From Bradyrhizobium ivorense (GTDB lineage: Bacteria; Pseudomonadota; Alphaproteobacteria; Rhizobiales; Xanthobacteraceae): a stretch of DNA of 64,000 nt. The notes under the pieces were generated by a model, which was not told the origin of the DNA, made no database searches, and was given only the letters and a program-made list of their open reading frames with translations. Numbering within the stretch: position 1 is the first letter of the stretch; every line of letters starts with the position of its first letter. The position numbers and the translations under genes were made by a program. The stretch is taken from positions 1,000,985 to 1,064,984 of the forward strand of contig NZ_CAADFC020000004.1 of the NCBI RefSeq assembly GCF_900696085.1, in the 5' to 3' direction. Positions 45,971 through 55,020 of this stretch are shown piece by piece.

Positions 45971-47914
45971 TCATTTCACGACGATGACCTCGATCGACGT
46001 CGGTCCTTTGACCGAGGTGCCCGGAGCCGGCGTCTGGCTCAACACGAATCCAGACACCGCCTGCCCGGTCCCCCGTGCCGTTCGTGCGACCTCCACAAGG
46101 ACGAGTTGCGGCGTTTGTCCGCTGCCGCGCAATGCATCGACTTGCGCGCGTGCATCGACGATCGGCTTGCCGACCAGATCGGGCACGATCACACCCGCGG
46201 GTACTGCTTGCTGAGCAGGTCCGCGCGGCGCCGACCGTGTCCTGGCATTTGCCGGCCTCGGCGGCGCAACCGGGGTAGCGCCCGTGCGCGCCGACCACAG
46301 CATCGGCGAGACCAGCATCCTGATCTGCTTGTCCTCGCAAACTTTGCCGAGCGCGGGCTCGCCGCCGTAGGCCGCGACAGTGCCGCCATAGCCGAGACAG
46401 GCGAGACGATAGATCAATTGCTGCGACAGCTGACCTTCGAAATATCCGCCGTGCACGTTCGGCTTCTGTTGGTTGAACACATAGACGATCAGCAACCAGA
46501 GGTGCGAATACCAACGCAGCTGCGCCTCCGCGTCGTCCCGCTTTTTCCATTTTGCGAAGGTGAGCAGCGGCCGCCTGTTGCCCTGCTTGTCCGCCTCGTT
46601 TGGATCGTCGATGTCGACGTAGTCGGTGCAGTCGAAATAGGTGAAGCGTTGCGGCAACGGCGCCTGCTCCGGCCCCAATTGCTGGGTCGGCTGGCGCTGC
46701 GCTTTGGCATCCTCGAGATCGTCATAGAGCTGTTGCAGGGTCCGGTTTCCGATGCGCAGGACGCGCAGGAAATCGGCTCCGCCGACATCGATGAGCCCGA
46801 AATTGCGCGACAGGATTTCGACGTTGCCGAGACGGAAGCCGTGGTTCTTGCTCTTGGTCGGAAACACGAAGTAGTTCGCCAGCGTCGAAATCTGGCGAAG
46901 CACCGCGTCGCCTTCGTTGCTGAACAGATAGGCCTCGTCGAAGCGCGACAGGGCGGAGGCGAGGAAGTTGCTGCGGCTCGACAGCAGCGTCTCGGCTGGA
47001 ATGTCGGGCGAGGCGAGCACAAAACGCTTCAGCTGGAACGCTCTGCCGATGCCGTGCCTCGGCGCCTCGTCCGTGGCGGCCGCGCCGTAGGAATTGAGGG
47101 ATTGGGCGGGGACCGCGAAGACGTCCGAGAGGGCGCGGATGGCGTTGGTGACGACGAAGGCCCCCATGCTGTGACCGATAAAAGAGAGCTCGACGCTCGG
47201 CGGAGGGCTTGCCTCGCCGCTTTGCCGATGCTGTCGCATGATCTCGGCATCGATGACGCTGATCACCTGGATGAGATCGGGTACGCCATAATTGGATGCC
47301 CGATAGTTGTCGCGGAAATAGACGATGGTCCTCAGCAGCACCGTCATCAGCACGAGGCCGGCGATCGTCCAGCCGAGCAACGTGATGAAGTGGACGGCCG
47401 TCGGATTCCAGACGTAGCGGAACACATCGATCCACCATTGCCTAGTCTCCGATGTGAAATAGAACAGCGGGAAGGTGAACAGGACGACCAACGCGCCGAA
47501 ATACAGGATCCAGGTCGGCAGCGTCGGTAACGCGTCCCACGTTCCGCGCCAAGGCATTCCCATCCTTTCCGACGGCCAGCGGTAGCCCACGCAGACAAGG
47601 CCCTGTCCGCCGTTGATCGCCTGGTCGCGGTCGACGGCAAGCGCAGCAGACGTGTACATCTTCAGGACGGCCGGCTCAGGATTGTTGAAGCCGTGGACCA
47701 TCACAACAAGATTCGGCCGCGATCCGGCGAGCAGTCGCGCGGCGATCTGCTTGATTGCTTCGTCGGAATCGATCTTTTGCACGCGGGAAGCGGCCGCTTT
47801 CCGCTCCTTGGACTCCGGCGACTGCGTGTCGTCGACATTGTACGGCGCGGTGCTCTCGATGAAATAGGTTGGAATTCGCGTCCCAACGGCCTCATGCACA
47901 CGGAAGAACTCCAT
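45971..47914 (-). CDS. Membrane alpha/beta-hydrolase with C-terminal PASTA domain
   Basis: 647 residues. The N-terminal part starts an alpha/beta-hydrolase (VVMVHGFN at 71-77), is interrupted by two membrane helices (about 134-153 and 176-198), and resumes with the nucleophile elbow FIGHSMGA (Ser249). It belongs with DUF900/esterase-like proteins. A middle helical region follows, then a Pro/Ala-rich linker and one PASTA domain at about 577-647 (VPDLVGKPIVDARAQVDALR, SQTPAPGTSVKGPTSIEVIV). PASTA domains bind peptidoglycan or beta-lactams. The ATG at 47914 is preferred to a TTG four codons earlier. The combination is unusual. Confidence 0.82.
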   Translation of the reverse strand: MEFFRVHEAVGTRIPTYFIESTAPYNVDDTQSPESKERKAAASRVQKIDSDEAIKQIAARLLAGSRPNLVVMVHGFNNPEPAVLKMYTSAALAVDRDQAINGGQGLVCVGYRWPSERMGMPWRGTWDALPTLPTWILYFGALVVLFTFPLFYFTSETRQWWIDVFRYVWNPTAVHFITLLGWTIAGLVLMTVLLRTIVYFRDNYRASNYGVPDLIQVISVIDAEIMRQHRQSGEASPPPSVELSFIGHSMGAFVVTNAIRALSDVFAVPAQSLNSYGAAATDEAPRHGIGRAFQLKRFVLASPDIPAETLLSSRSNFLASALSRFDEAYLFSNEGDAVLRQISTLANYFVFPTKSKNHGFRLGNVEILSRNFGLIDVGGADFLRVLRIGNRTLQQLYDDLEDAKAQRQPTQQLGPEQAPLPQRFTYFDCTDYVDIDDPNEADKQGNRRPLLTFAKWKKRDDAEAQLRWYSHLWLLIVYVFNQQKPNVHGGYFEGQLSQQLIYRLACLGYGGTVAAYGGEPALGKVCEDKQIRMLVSPMLWSARTGATPVAPPRPANARTRSAPRGPAQQAVPAGVIVPDLVGKPIVDARAQVDALRGSGQTPQLVLVEVARTARGTGQAVSGFVLSQTPAPGTSVKGPTSIEVIVVK

Positions 47915-48160
47915 GCTCGCCCCCAAAACGTCCCACAGATCCTATGGGGCAGCAGGCTAAGGAACTTGGCAGCAAAATACAAGCTGTGGTTGCGAATTGG
48001 TTGCAGCAAACTCCGTAGCGCACGGGTCTCAAAGGCGGTCATCGGCCGCGGCTGAGGATGCGCGGTCGGCGAAACACGGCCCCGGATGCAGCTCCGTACA
48101 ACGCATTCAGCGTCGTCCTGGCGCAAAGCCAGGACGACGAGCCTGGCATCGCCGTGTCAA

Positions 48161-48805
48161 TCACATCGCGCGGGCAAACCGGCGAAAGCCGGGCGCGCCG
48201 GTCAGCGCCGCGAAGGCGGCATCGCGCTTTTCTTCGGCGAAGGCAAAGCCGGCCTTGGCGTAGCAGCGCTCGGCGGCAGCGTTGCCGATCAGGAACGAGA
48301 TCGACGCCTTCGCAAAACCCGCCGCTCGGCCGTCGGCGAGCGCGCGGGCGATCAACCCCTGCACCAGGCCGCCGCCGCGATAGGCCGGATTGGTGGCGAC
48401 ATGCTCGATCAACCAGTCACCCTCGCCGCCCTGCACCCAGCAATCACGGGCGTAGGCGCCGCGCGCGAAGATCGCCGCCGCATCATCGCCGGTCTCGGCC
48501 ACGACCTCCGCGATCGCCGCGCGCACGGCCGCGAGCGTTCCGGATGCCGGCAGCGCGCACAGCGCCGCGGCCGGCACGCCGTCGACCTCGGCGATCAGGA
48601 AATGATCGGTGTGATACCATGACCGCGCCTGCGCAATTGCGAGCCGCGCCATGAAAGCCAGACACTCCGGCTCGGAGCGAGCGAGCGCGATGTCGCACCA
48701 GCCGCGCGGCAGTGGGCCGCGCTGCGCGGCCAGCACGATGCGGGCGATGAAGGCCGCATCGTCAGAATTGGCGGGACGGATCGATGATCCTCCCGCCATG
48801 GTCAT
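48161..48805 (-). CDS. GNAT-family acetyltransferase
   Basis: 214 residues with the GNAT acetyl-CoA site: IEHVATNPAYRGGGLVQGLI (motif A, R/Q-x-x-G-x-G/A variant) and the C-terminal ISFLIGNAAAERCYAKAGFA (motif B). The ATG follows the scoB stop by one base, so it is translated with the CoA-transferase genes; an ATG two codons later is possible. Acceptor substrate unknown. Confidence 0.85.
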   Translation of the reverse strand: MTMAGGSSIRPANSDDAAFIARIVLAAQRGPLPRGWCDIALARSEPECLAFMARLAIAQARSWYHTDHFLIAEVDGVPAAALCALPASGTLAAVRAAIAEVVAETGDDAAAIFARGAYARDCWVQGGEGDWLIEHVATNPAYRGGGLVQGLIARALADGRAAGFAKASISFLIGNAAAERCYAKAGFAFAEEKRDAAFAALTGAPGFRRFARAM

Positions 48806-48806
48806 C

Positions 48807-49457
48807 TCAGGTGTTCTTCAGCGCGACGCGGAATTCGGCCTCGGTCTTGGCCTTGACCTCGTCGAGGGTGACGCCGTCGGCGAGCTCGACCAGCGCCATG
48901 CCGTCATTGCCGTGCTTGTCGATGGTGAACACGGCAAGATCAGTCACGACCATGTCGACCACGCGCTCGCCGGTCAGCGGCAGATTGCACTGCTTGAGCA
49001 GTTTTGGGCCGTCCTTGGCGGAATGCTCCATCACCACGACGACGCGCTTGACGCCGGCGACGAGGTCCATGGCGCCGCCCATGCCCTTCACCATCTTGCC
49101 GGGGATCATCCAGTTGGCGAGGTCGCCGTTCTGCGCCACCTGCATGGCACCGAGGATCGACAGGTCGATATGGCCGCCGCGTACCATGCCGAAGGAATCG
49201 GCCGAGGAGAAATAGCTGGTCGAGGGCAACTCGCTGACGGTCTGCTTGCCGGCATTGATCAGGTCGGCGTCGACCTCGTCCTCATAGGGGAACGGGCCCA
49301 TGCCGAGCATGCCATTTTCGCTCTGCAGGCTGACGTCGATGCCGTCAGGAATGTAGTTCGACACCAGCGTCGGGATGCCGATGCCGAGATTGACGTAGAA
49401 GCCGTCGCGCAACTCCTTGGCGGCGCGGGCGGCCATTTGTTCACGGGTCCAGGCCAT
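48807..49457 (-). CDS. scoB: Succinyl-CoA:3-ketoacid CoA-transferase, subunit B
   Basis: 216 residues. The catalytic glutamate that forms the CoA thioester is Glu47 in [31 protein letters not shown] and [20 protein letters not shown] are typical of the family. With subunit A it moves CoA from succinyl-CoA to acetoacetate or 3-oxoadipate. In this window the natural partners are PHA turnover (phasins) and the beta-ketoadipate pathway (pca genes). Confidence 0.92.
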   Translation of the reverse strand: MAWTREQMAARAAKELRDGFYVNLGIGIPTLVSNYIPDGIDVSLQSENGMLGMGPFPYEDEVDADLINAGKQTVSELPSTSYFSSADSFGMVRGGHIDLSILGAMQVAQNGDLANWMIPGKMVKGMGGAMDLVAGVKRVVVVMEHSAKDGPKLLKQCNLPLTGERVVDMVVTDLAVFTIDKHGNDGMALVELADGVTLDEVKAKTEAEFRVALKNT

Positions 49458-49481
49458 GAGGCTCTCCTGACGAATTGCTGG

Positions 49482-50189
49482 TTACGCTGCGGGCCGCGGA
49501 CGGGTGTTGCGGAACTCGATCCGCTTCTTCGCCGTGCCGACCTCGATGATGCGTTTGACGAAAATGCCGGGGGTGTGGATGTGGTCCGGATCGATCTCGC
49601 CGGCCGGCACCAGGTGCTCGACCTCGGCGACGGTGACCTTCGCGGCGGTCGCCATCATCGGGTTAAAGTTGCGCGCGGTCTTGCGGTAGACCAGGTTGCC
49701 GGCTGTGTCGCCCTTCCAGGCGTGGACGATGGCGAGGTCGGCGAACAGGCCGCGCTCCATGATGTATTTCTGGCCATCGAATTCCTTCACTTCCTTGCCT
49801 TCGGCGATCAGCGTGCCGACGCCGGTTTTGGTGAAGAAGGCCGGGATGCCGGCGCCGCCGGCGCGGATGCGCTCGGCCAGCGTGCCCTGCGGGTTGAACT
49901 CGAGCTCGAGCTCGCCGGCGAGATATTGCTGGGCGAACAGCTTGTTCTCGCCGACATAGGACGAGATCATCTTCTTGATCTGGCGGGTTTCCAGGAGGCG
50001 GCTCAAGCCGATGCCGTCGACGCCGGCATTGTTGGAGACCACCGTCAGGCCCTTGACGCCGGAATCGCGGATCGCGTCCGACAGGGTCTCGGCGATGCCG
50101 CAGAGGCCGAAGCCGCCCGACATGATCATGATGCCGTCCTTGAGGAGACCATCGAGTGCCGATTTGGCGTCGGGATAAACCTTGTTCAT
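49482..50189 (-). CDS. scoA: Succinyl-CoA:3-ketoacid CoA-transferase, subunit A
   Basis: 235 residues, the usual length of subunit A. MNKVYPDAKSALDGLLKDG, MIMSGGFGLCGIAETL and TVVSNNAGVDGIGLSRLL are the family's N-terminal pattern. It binds CoA; the catalytic Glu is on subunit B, whose gene begins 24 bp downstream. The pca route would need 3-oxoadipate as acceptor (PcaIJ); sequence alone does not separate ScoAB from PcaIJ, though the local context (GNAT gene, no pca genes) favours Sco. Confidence 0.9.
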   Translation of the reverse strand: MNKVYPDAKSALDGLLKDGIMIMSGGFGLCGIAETLSDAIRDSGVKGLTVVSNNAGVDGIGLSRLLETRQIKKMISSYVGENKLFAQQYLAGELELEFNPQGTLAERIRAGGAGIPAFFTKTGVGTLIAEGKEVKEFDGQKYIMERGLFADLAIVHAWKGDTAGNLVYRKTARNFNPMMATAAKVTVAEVEHLVPAGEIDPDHIHTPGIFVKRIIEVGTAKKRIEFRNTRPRPAA

Positions 50190-50423
50190 GAAACAGATAC
50201 CTGATGGAGGGCGCGAAACCGCGGTGGCGTCGGGGATTATTAGGCGAAATCTTCGCAATGCGTCAATCACGGCCCACCGGCGGCGGGGCGCGGCAGCCTG
50301 CGACACCAACATGGCCTTGAAAGCGACAAGAAAACCCTTCAAGTTGCGGGGGTTGGCTCGGGCTACCAAGCGCCGCCCGCAGTGCTCGACGACGACCCGA
50401 CAAAACCTCAACCCGACCCGGAC

Positions 50424-52391
50424 ATGTCATTGACGATGGCCCAAGGAATTAAGCGCTTGGGGATGCCGATCGCGGCGCTTTTCGGCCTCGCGGTGATCGG
50501 TCTGGTCGGCACGTCGTGGTTCCTCAACCGGGACGCGCTGCAGCGCGCGGTGGAGGCGCAGATCCGCGCGGTGACCGGGCTCGAACTGGTCGTCAACGGA
50601 AACATTGACGTCTCGGTGTTTCCGGGCAGCTACGTCTCCTTTCATAATGTCGGCCTGAAGGGTGCCGATACCATCGACCCCGCGCTGCAGGTCGACGTGC
50701 TGACCGCCAACCTGCGGCTGCTGCCGCTGCTGCTGCGGCGGTTCGAGATCGCCGACGTCATGATGCTGCGGCCGCACATCCATGTGGTGCGCGATGCGGC
50801 CGGCGAGAGCAACTGGACACCGTTCGTCGAGACCATCGCGAAGGCGATGACACCAGGCGCGGAGAATGCGGTGTCGTTCTCCGAGATCCGGATCCAGGAC
50901 GGCGAGCTGAACTACGAGGACGGCACCAACCATGTCTCCGAAAAGCTCGGCGACATCGACCTGTCGCTGGCCTGGCCGTCGATCTCGCGCTCTTTTGCCG
51001 CAACCGGCCAGTTCGACTGGCGCGGCGAGCGGGTCGACGGCTCGATCGCCGCCAGCGATTTCGCCGCGCTGCTGTCGGGCGACCGCTCCGGCCTCAAGGC
51101 GCGGCTGTCGAGCGCGCCGCTGAAGGTCGCGTTCGACGGAACCGTCGCCAACCGCTCCAGCCTGATGATGGAGGGCGTCGCGACCATGGATAGCCCGTCG
51201 CTGCGCAACGCGCTGCGCTGGATGGGACAGGCACCGCCCGGCGGTGGCGGCGGCTTCGGCCGCTTCGCCCTGAAGGCGCGCACCAACGTGGTCGGCGGCT
51301 CGATCGCGTTCACCAATGTCAATGTCGAGCTCGACGGCAACGTCGCCGAAGGCGTCATGACCTACGTCAATAACGGCCGGCAGACGCTGCAGGCGACGCT
51401 GGCCGCCGGCAACCTCGACTTCACGCCCTACATCTCGACCTTCCGCCTGCTGGCGAGCGGCCAGCGCGACTGGAACAGGCAGCTGTTCGACCTGTCCTCG
51501 CTGTCCTCGACCGACCTCGACATGCGGCTGTCGGCGGCGAAGGTGACCGTCGGTCCGTCCAAGCTCGGCCGCACCGCGCTCGGCGCAAACTTGCGCGGCG
51601 GCGCGCTGGCGCTCAGCGTCGGCGAGGCGCAGATGTTCGGCGGCATCGCCAAGGGCTCGTTCGCGATCGCGCGCTCGGATGCGGTCGCCGACGTGCGGGC
51701 GCAATTTCAGTTCACCGATGTCGACCTGCAGGCCTGCGCCAGCGAATTGTTCGGCATCACAAAACTGTCCGGCCGCGGCAATCTCGGCGTCTCGCTGATG
51801 GCCTCGGGCTCGAGCCCGTTCGGCCTCGCCTCCTCGCTCGACGGCAGCGCCACGCTGAACGGCCATGACGGCGCGATCGCGGGCTTCAATGTCGAGCAGC
51901 TGCTGCGGCGGCTGGAAAAGCGGCCGCTGTCCGGCGGCGGCAATTTCCGCTCCGGCTCGACGCCCTATGACAACCTCAACATCTCGGTGAAATTCGCCGA
52001 CGGGATTGCGACCGCCGAGGACATCCGCGTCGAGGGACCCGCGGCGCGGATCACGCTGACCGGCACCGCCTCGGTGCCGTCGCGCGAATACGACCTCAAG
52101 GGCGTCGCCAGCCTGACTGCGGCATCGAGCGGCGGCAAGGCCTACGATCTGCCGTTCGTGGTGCAGGGCCCGTGGGACGATCCCTTGATCTTCCCCGATC
52201 CGGATATCCTGATCCGGCGCTCGCCCGGCGCCGCGCAATTGATCGACTCGCTGAAGGACCCCAAGGCGCGCGATGCGGTGCGCGGGGTGCTCGACCGCCT
52301 CACCGGCGGCGGCGCACGGCAGGCGGCGCCCGATGCGGCGACGCCGGCGAACGGACCGGCGGCGGCCGCCGAGAATGCCAAGTCGAACTGA
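50424..52391 (+). CDS. AsmA-family membrane/envelope protein
   Basis: 655 residues. An N-terminal membrane helix (PIAALFGLAVIGLVGTSWFL) is followed by the AsmA start: LQRAVEAQIRAVTGLELVVN and GNIDVSVFPGSYVSFHNVGL. The C-terminal AsmA_2 region has FQFTDVDLQACASELFGITK and ISVKFADGIATAEDIRVEGP. AsmA proteins bridge inner and outer membranes and help move phospholipid. The end is Pro/Ala-rich and disordered. Start is uncertain: ATG 50424, ATG 50436, or a GTG 14 codons upstream. The stop region is present in three tandem copies. Confidence 0.82.
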   Translation: MSLTMAQGIKRLGMPIAALFGLAVIGLVGTSWFLNRDALQRAVEAQIRAVTGLELVVNGNIDVSVFPGSYVSFHNVGLKGADTIDPALQVDVLTANLRLLPLLLRRFEIADVMMLRPHIHVVRDAAGESNWTPFVETIAKAMTPGAENAVSFSEIRIQDGELNYEDGTNHVSEKLGDIDLSLAWPSISRSFAATGQFDWRGERVDGSIAASDFAALLSGDRSGLKARLSSAPLKVAFDGTVANRSSLMMEGVATMDSPSLRNALRWMGQAPPGGGGGFGRFALKARTNVVGGSIAFTNVNVELDGNVAEGVMTYVNNGRQTLQATLAAGNLDFTPYISTFRLLASGQRDWNRQLFDLSSLSSTDLDMRLSAAKVTVGPSKLGRTALGANLRGGALALSVGEAQMFGGIAKGSFAIARSDAVADVRAQFQFTDVDLQACASELFGITKLSGRGNLGVSLMASGSSPFGLASSLDGSATLNGHDGAIAGFNVEQLLRRLEKRPLSGGGNFRSGSTPYDNLNISVKFADGIATAEDIRVEGPAARITLTGTASVPSREYDLKGVASLTAASSGGKAYDLPFVVQGPWDDPLIFPDPDILIRRSPGAAQLIDSLKDPKARDAVRGVLDRLTGGGARQAAPDAATPANGPAAAAENAKSN

Positions 52392-52576
52392 GAGCAAGTC
52401 GAACTGAGAAGTCGAACTGATCCATTCACTTTTCGCATCGATGTGCCGGGACTGATCCACATTCGCACCGCGAGCCCCTACTGAAGTCGTCGCCGCGACA
52501 TCTTTATCAGGTCACGGCCATGCGCTAGTGTTTTATCCAACCGGTTAAAAAGCCGGCCTCACTGAGGGAGAACAAC

Positions 52577-53962
52577 GTGAGATCCAAGGTTATTGCTGCG
52601 CTTTCACTCGCGGTCGCTGCGGTCGGCCTTTTCGCCGCAACTGCACCCGCTTTGGCCCAGGGCAAGACGATTACCGTCTGGTGGGGCAAGGGATTTTACA
52701 AGTCCGAAGACGACGCGCTGATCGAGACCATCAAGAAGTTCGAGGCCAAGACCGGGATCAAGGTCGAACTGTCGCAGTATGCGATCCAGGACATGATCCC
52801 GAAGACGGTCGCCGCGCTCGATTCCGGCACCGTGCCCGACGTCGCCTATTCCGACAGCTATGACGTACAGGCGCAGGGCAAATGGGCCTATGAGGGCAAG
52901 CTCGAGGATCTCTCCGACATCCTGCTGCCGATGAAGGACGCGTTCGCGCCGAACACGCTGGAGACGGCGCTGCTCTACAACGACGTCGCCAAGAAGAAGA
53001 CCTATTACGGCTTCCCGCTGAAGCAGCAGAGCATGCACGTCCAGATCTGGGGCGACATGCTGGAGAAGGCGGGCTTCAAGGCCGCCGACATTCCGACCAA
53101 GTGGGAGGACTACTGGACGTTCTGGTGCGACAAGGTGCAGCCGGCGATCCGCAAGGCGACCGGCCAGCGCATCTACGGCGTCGGGCAGCCGATGGGCGTG
53201 GAATCCACCGACTCGTTCCAGTCGTTCTACACCTTCATGGACGCCTACCACGTCAAGCTGGTCGACGACGACGGCAAGCTTTTGGTCGACGATCCCAAGG
53301 TGCGCGATGCGCTGATCCACGCGCTGAAGGACTACACCGACACCTACATCAAGGGCTGCTCGCCGCCTTCCTCCACGACCTGGAAGGACCCGGACAACAA
53401 CGTCGCCTTCCACAACAAGACGATCGTGATGACGCACAATTTCACGATCTCGATCGCGGCGAAGTGGTTCGAGGATTCCACCAACCCGGCGCTCACCGAC
53501 GCGCAGCGCGCCGCCGGCAAGCAGGCCTATGAGCAGGACATCATCACCGCCTCGTTCCCGAAGGCGCCGGACGGCTCGACGATCCGCTACCGCTCCGACG
53601 TCAAGACCGGGCTGATCTTCGCCAACGCCAAGAACAAGGCCGAGGGCAAGCAGTTCATCGCGTTCCTGATGCAGGAAGAGAACCTGCGGCCCTATATCGA
53701 GGGCGCGCTCGGCCGCTGGTTCCCGGTGACCAAGGCGAGCCAAGCCAGCCCGTTCTGGCAGGCCGACCGGCACCGCATGGCGGTGTGGAATCAGTTCACC
53801 GGCGGCACCGCGCCGTTCGACTTTACCAAGAACTGGAAGTTCACCATCTTGAACAACGAGAACGTCTGGGCCAAGGCGATGAACCGCGTGGTCAGCGAGA
53901 AGGTGCCGGTGGACAAGGCCGTCGACGAGCTGATCGCCCGCATCAAGCAGGTCGCGGGCTGA
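52577..53962 (+). CDS. ABC transporter substrate-binding protein, carbohydrate (CUT1) type
   Basis: 461 residues from a GTG start with GAGGGAG seven bases upstream. The signal peptide (AALSLAVAAVGLFAATAPALAQ) ends near residue 27. The mature protein is a family 1 solute-binding protein (ITVWWGKGFYKSEDDALIET, DVAYSDSYDVQAQGKWAYEG, MTHNFTISIAAKWFEDSTNP). Family members bind sugars, polyols or glycerol phosphate. It leads an operon of two permeases; no ATPase gene follows. Confidence 0.9.
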   Translation: MRSKVIAALSLAVAAVGLFAATAPALAQGKTITVWWGKGFYKSEDDALIETIKKFEAKTGIKVELSQYAIQDMIPKTVAALDSGTVPDVAYSDSYDVQAQGKWAYEGKLEDLSDILLPMKDAFAPNTLETALLYNDVAKKKTYYGFPLKQQSMHVQIWGDMLEKAGFKAADIPTKWEDYWTFWCDKVQPAIRKATGQRIYGVGQPMGVESTDSFQSFYTFMDAYHVKLVDDDGKLLVDDPKVRDALIHALKDYTDTYIKGCSPPSSTTWKDPDNNVAFHNKTIVMTHNFTISIAAKWFEDSTNPALTDAQRAAGKQAYEQDIITASFPKAPDGSTIRYRSDVKTGLIFANAKNKAEGKQFIAFLMQEENLRPYIEGALGRWFPVTKASQASPFWQADRHRMAVWNQFTGGTAPFDFTKNWKFTILNNENVWAKAMNRVVSEKVPVDKAVDELIARIKQVAG

Positions 53963-53966
53963 TAGT

Positions 53967-54118
53967 GACTCCCCCTCTCCCCGTTCTTCACGGGGAGGGG
54001 GTCGGGGTGAGGGGCTCTCTCCGCGAGCGATGCGCGTGGATAGTCCCGTACCCCCTCACCCGGATCACATCTGCGATGTGATCCGACCTCTCCCCGCAAG
54101 CGGGGAGAGGTGCAAGAG
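53967..54118. repeat. Stem-loop repeat between binding protein and permease genes (family E)
   Basis: Two strong hairpins: CTCCCCCTCTCCCCG...CGGGGAGGGGGT just after the first gene and CCTCTCCCCGC...GCGGGGAGAGG before the second, with GGATCACATC-TGC-GATGTGATCC between them. The G/C-rich hairpin behind the binding-protein gene is well placed to protect the upstream mRNA end, giving more binding protein than permease. Confidence 0.72.
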
Positions 54119-54147
54119 ACCAAGAGACGAGGACGAGTTAGCGAACC

Positions 54148-55020
54148 ATGGCAATCACGATTTCCGGCGATCAGGCGTTACCGGGCCCGCCGCTGTCGGC
54201 GCGGCTGACGCCGCCGCAGGTCTGGGGCATCGTGCTGCTCACGCCCTACCTGCTGGTATTCCTCGCCTTCGTGCTCTACCCGGTCGGCTACGGGTTGTGG
54301 CTGGCGCGCGAGCCGGCGAGCTATGTCGCGCTCTATCATGACCCGATCTTCGCGCGCGCCGCGGTCAACACGCTGATCTTCCTGGTCATCGGCATCAACA
54401 TCAAGATGCTGATCGCGCTGTTCCTGTCCGGCTTCTTTGCCCAGCAGCGTCCGTGGATCAGGTGGCTGTCGGTGATCTTCATCCTGCCCTGGGCGGTGCC
54501 GTCGATCCCGACCATCCTGTCGGTGCGCTTCATGCTCAATCCGGAATGGGGCGTGGTCAATCAATTGATCTTCAAGTTCACCGGCGAGGACGGCCCGAAC
54601 TGGCTGAACGATCCGGCGGTCGCGCTCGCCATGGCGATCGGCGTGCACATCTGGAAGTCGCTGCCGTTCTGGACCCTGATCCTGCTGACCGGACGGCTCG
54701 CCATCTCGCATGATTTGTACGAGGCATCCGACGTCGACGGCGCCAATTGGTGGCAGAAATTCCGCTACATCACCTGGCCGTCGATGCAGACGCTGTACGT
54801 CACCTGCACGCTGCTCTCGATGATCTGGACGCTGGGCGACTTCAACAGCGTCTATCTGCTCACCGGCGGCGGGCCGGCCGACCTCACCCACGTGTTGTCG
54901 ACGCTCGGCATCCGCTATCTCCGCCTCGACCAGCTTTCACTGGCGATGGCCTCGATCGTCTGCGCTATGCCGTTCGTGCTGCCGCTGGTCTATTTCATGA
55001 TGAAACGGTTGTCGCGATGA
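54148..55020 (+). CDS. ABC transporter permease (CUT1, first)
   Basis: 290 residues with six membrane helices and the permease EAA-type loop YEASDVDGANWWQKFRYITW P (about 190-210). It would pair with the second permease in a MalFG-like channel. Starts 30 bp after the stem-loop repeat; its stop overlaps the next start (ATGA). Confidence 0.88.
   Translation: MAITISGDQALPGPPLSARLTPPQVWGIVLLTPYLLVFLAFVLYPVGYGLWLAREPASYVALYHDPIFARAAVNTLIFLVIGINIKMLIALFLSGFFAQQRPWIRWLSVIFILPWAVPSIPTILSVRFMLNPEWGVVNQLIFKFTGEDGPNWLNDPAVALAMAIGVHIWKSLPFWTLILLTGRLAISHDLYEASDVDGANWWQKFRYITWPSMQTLYVTCTLLSMIWTLGDFNSVYLLTGGGPADLTHVLSTLGIRYLRLDQLSLAMASIVCAMPFVLPLVYFMMKRLSR

Noticed and set aside
50427..52460. 677-residue leftward frame opposite the AsmA gene
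   Set aside because: Composition typical of an antisense frame; the AsmA reading has a membrane helix and recognisable domains.
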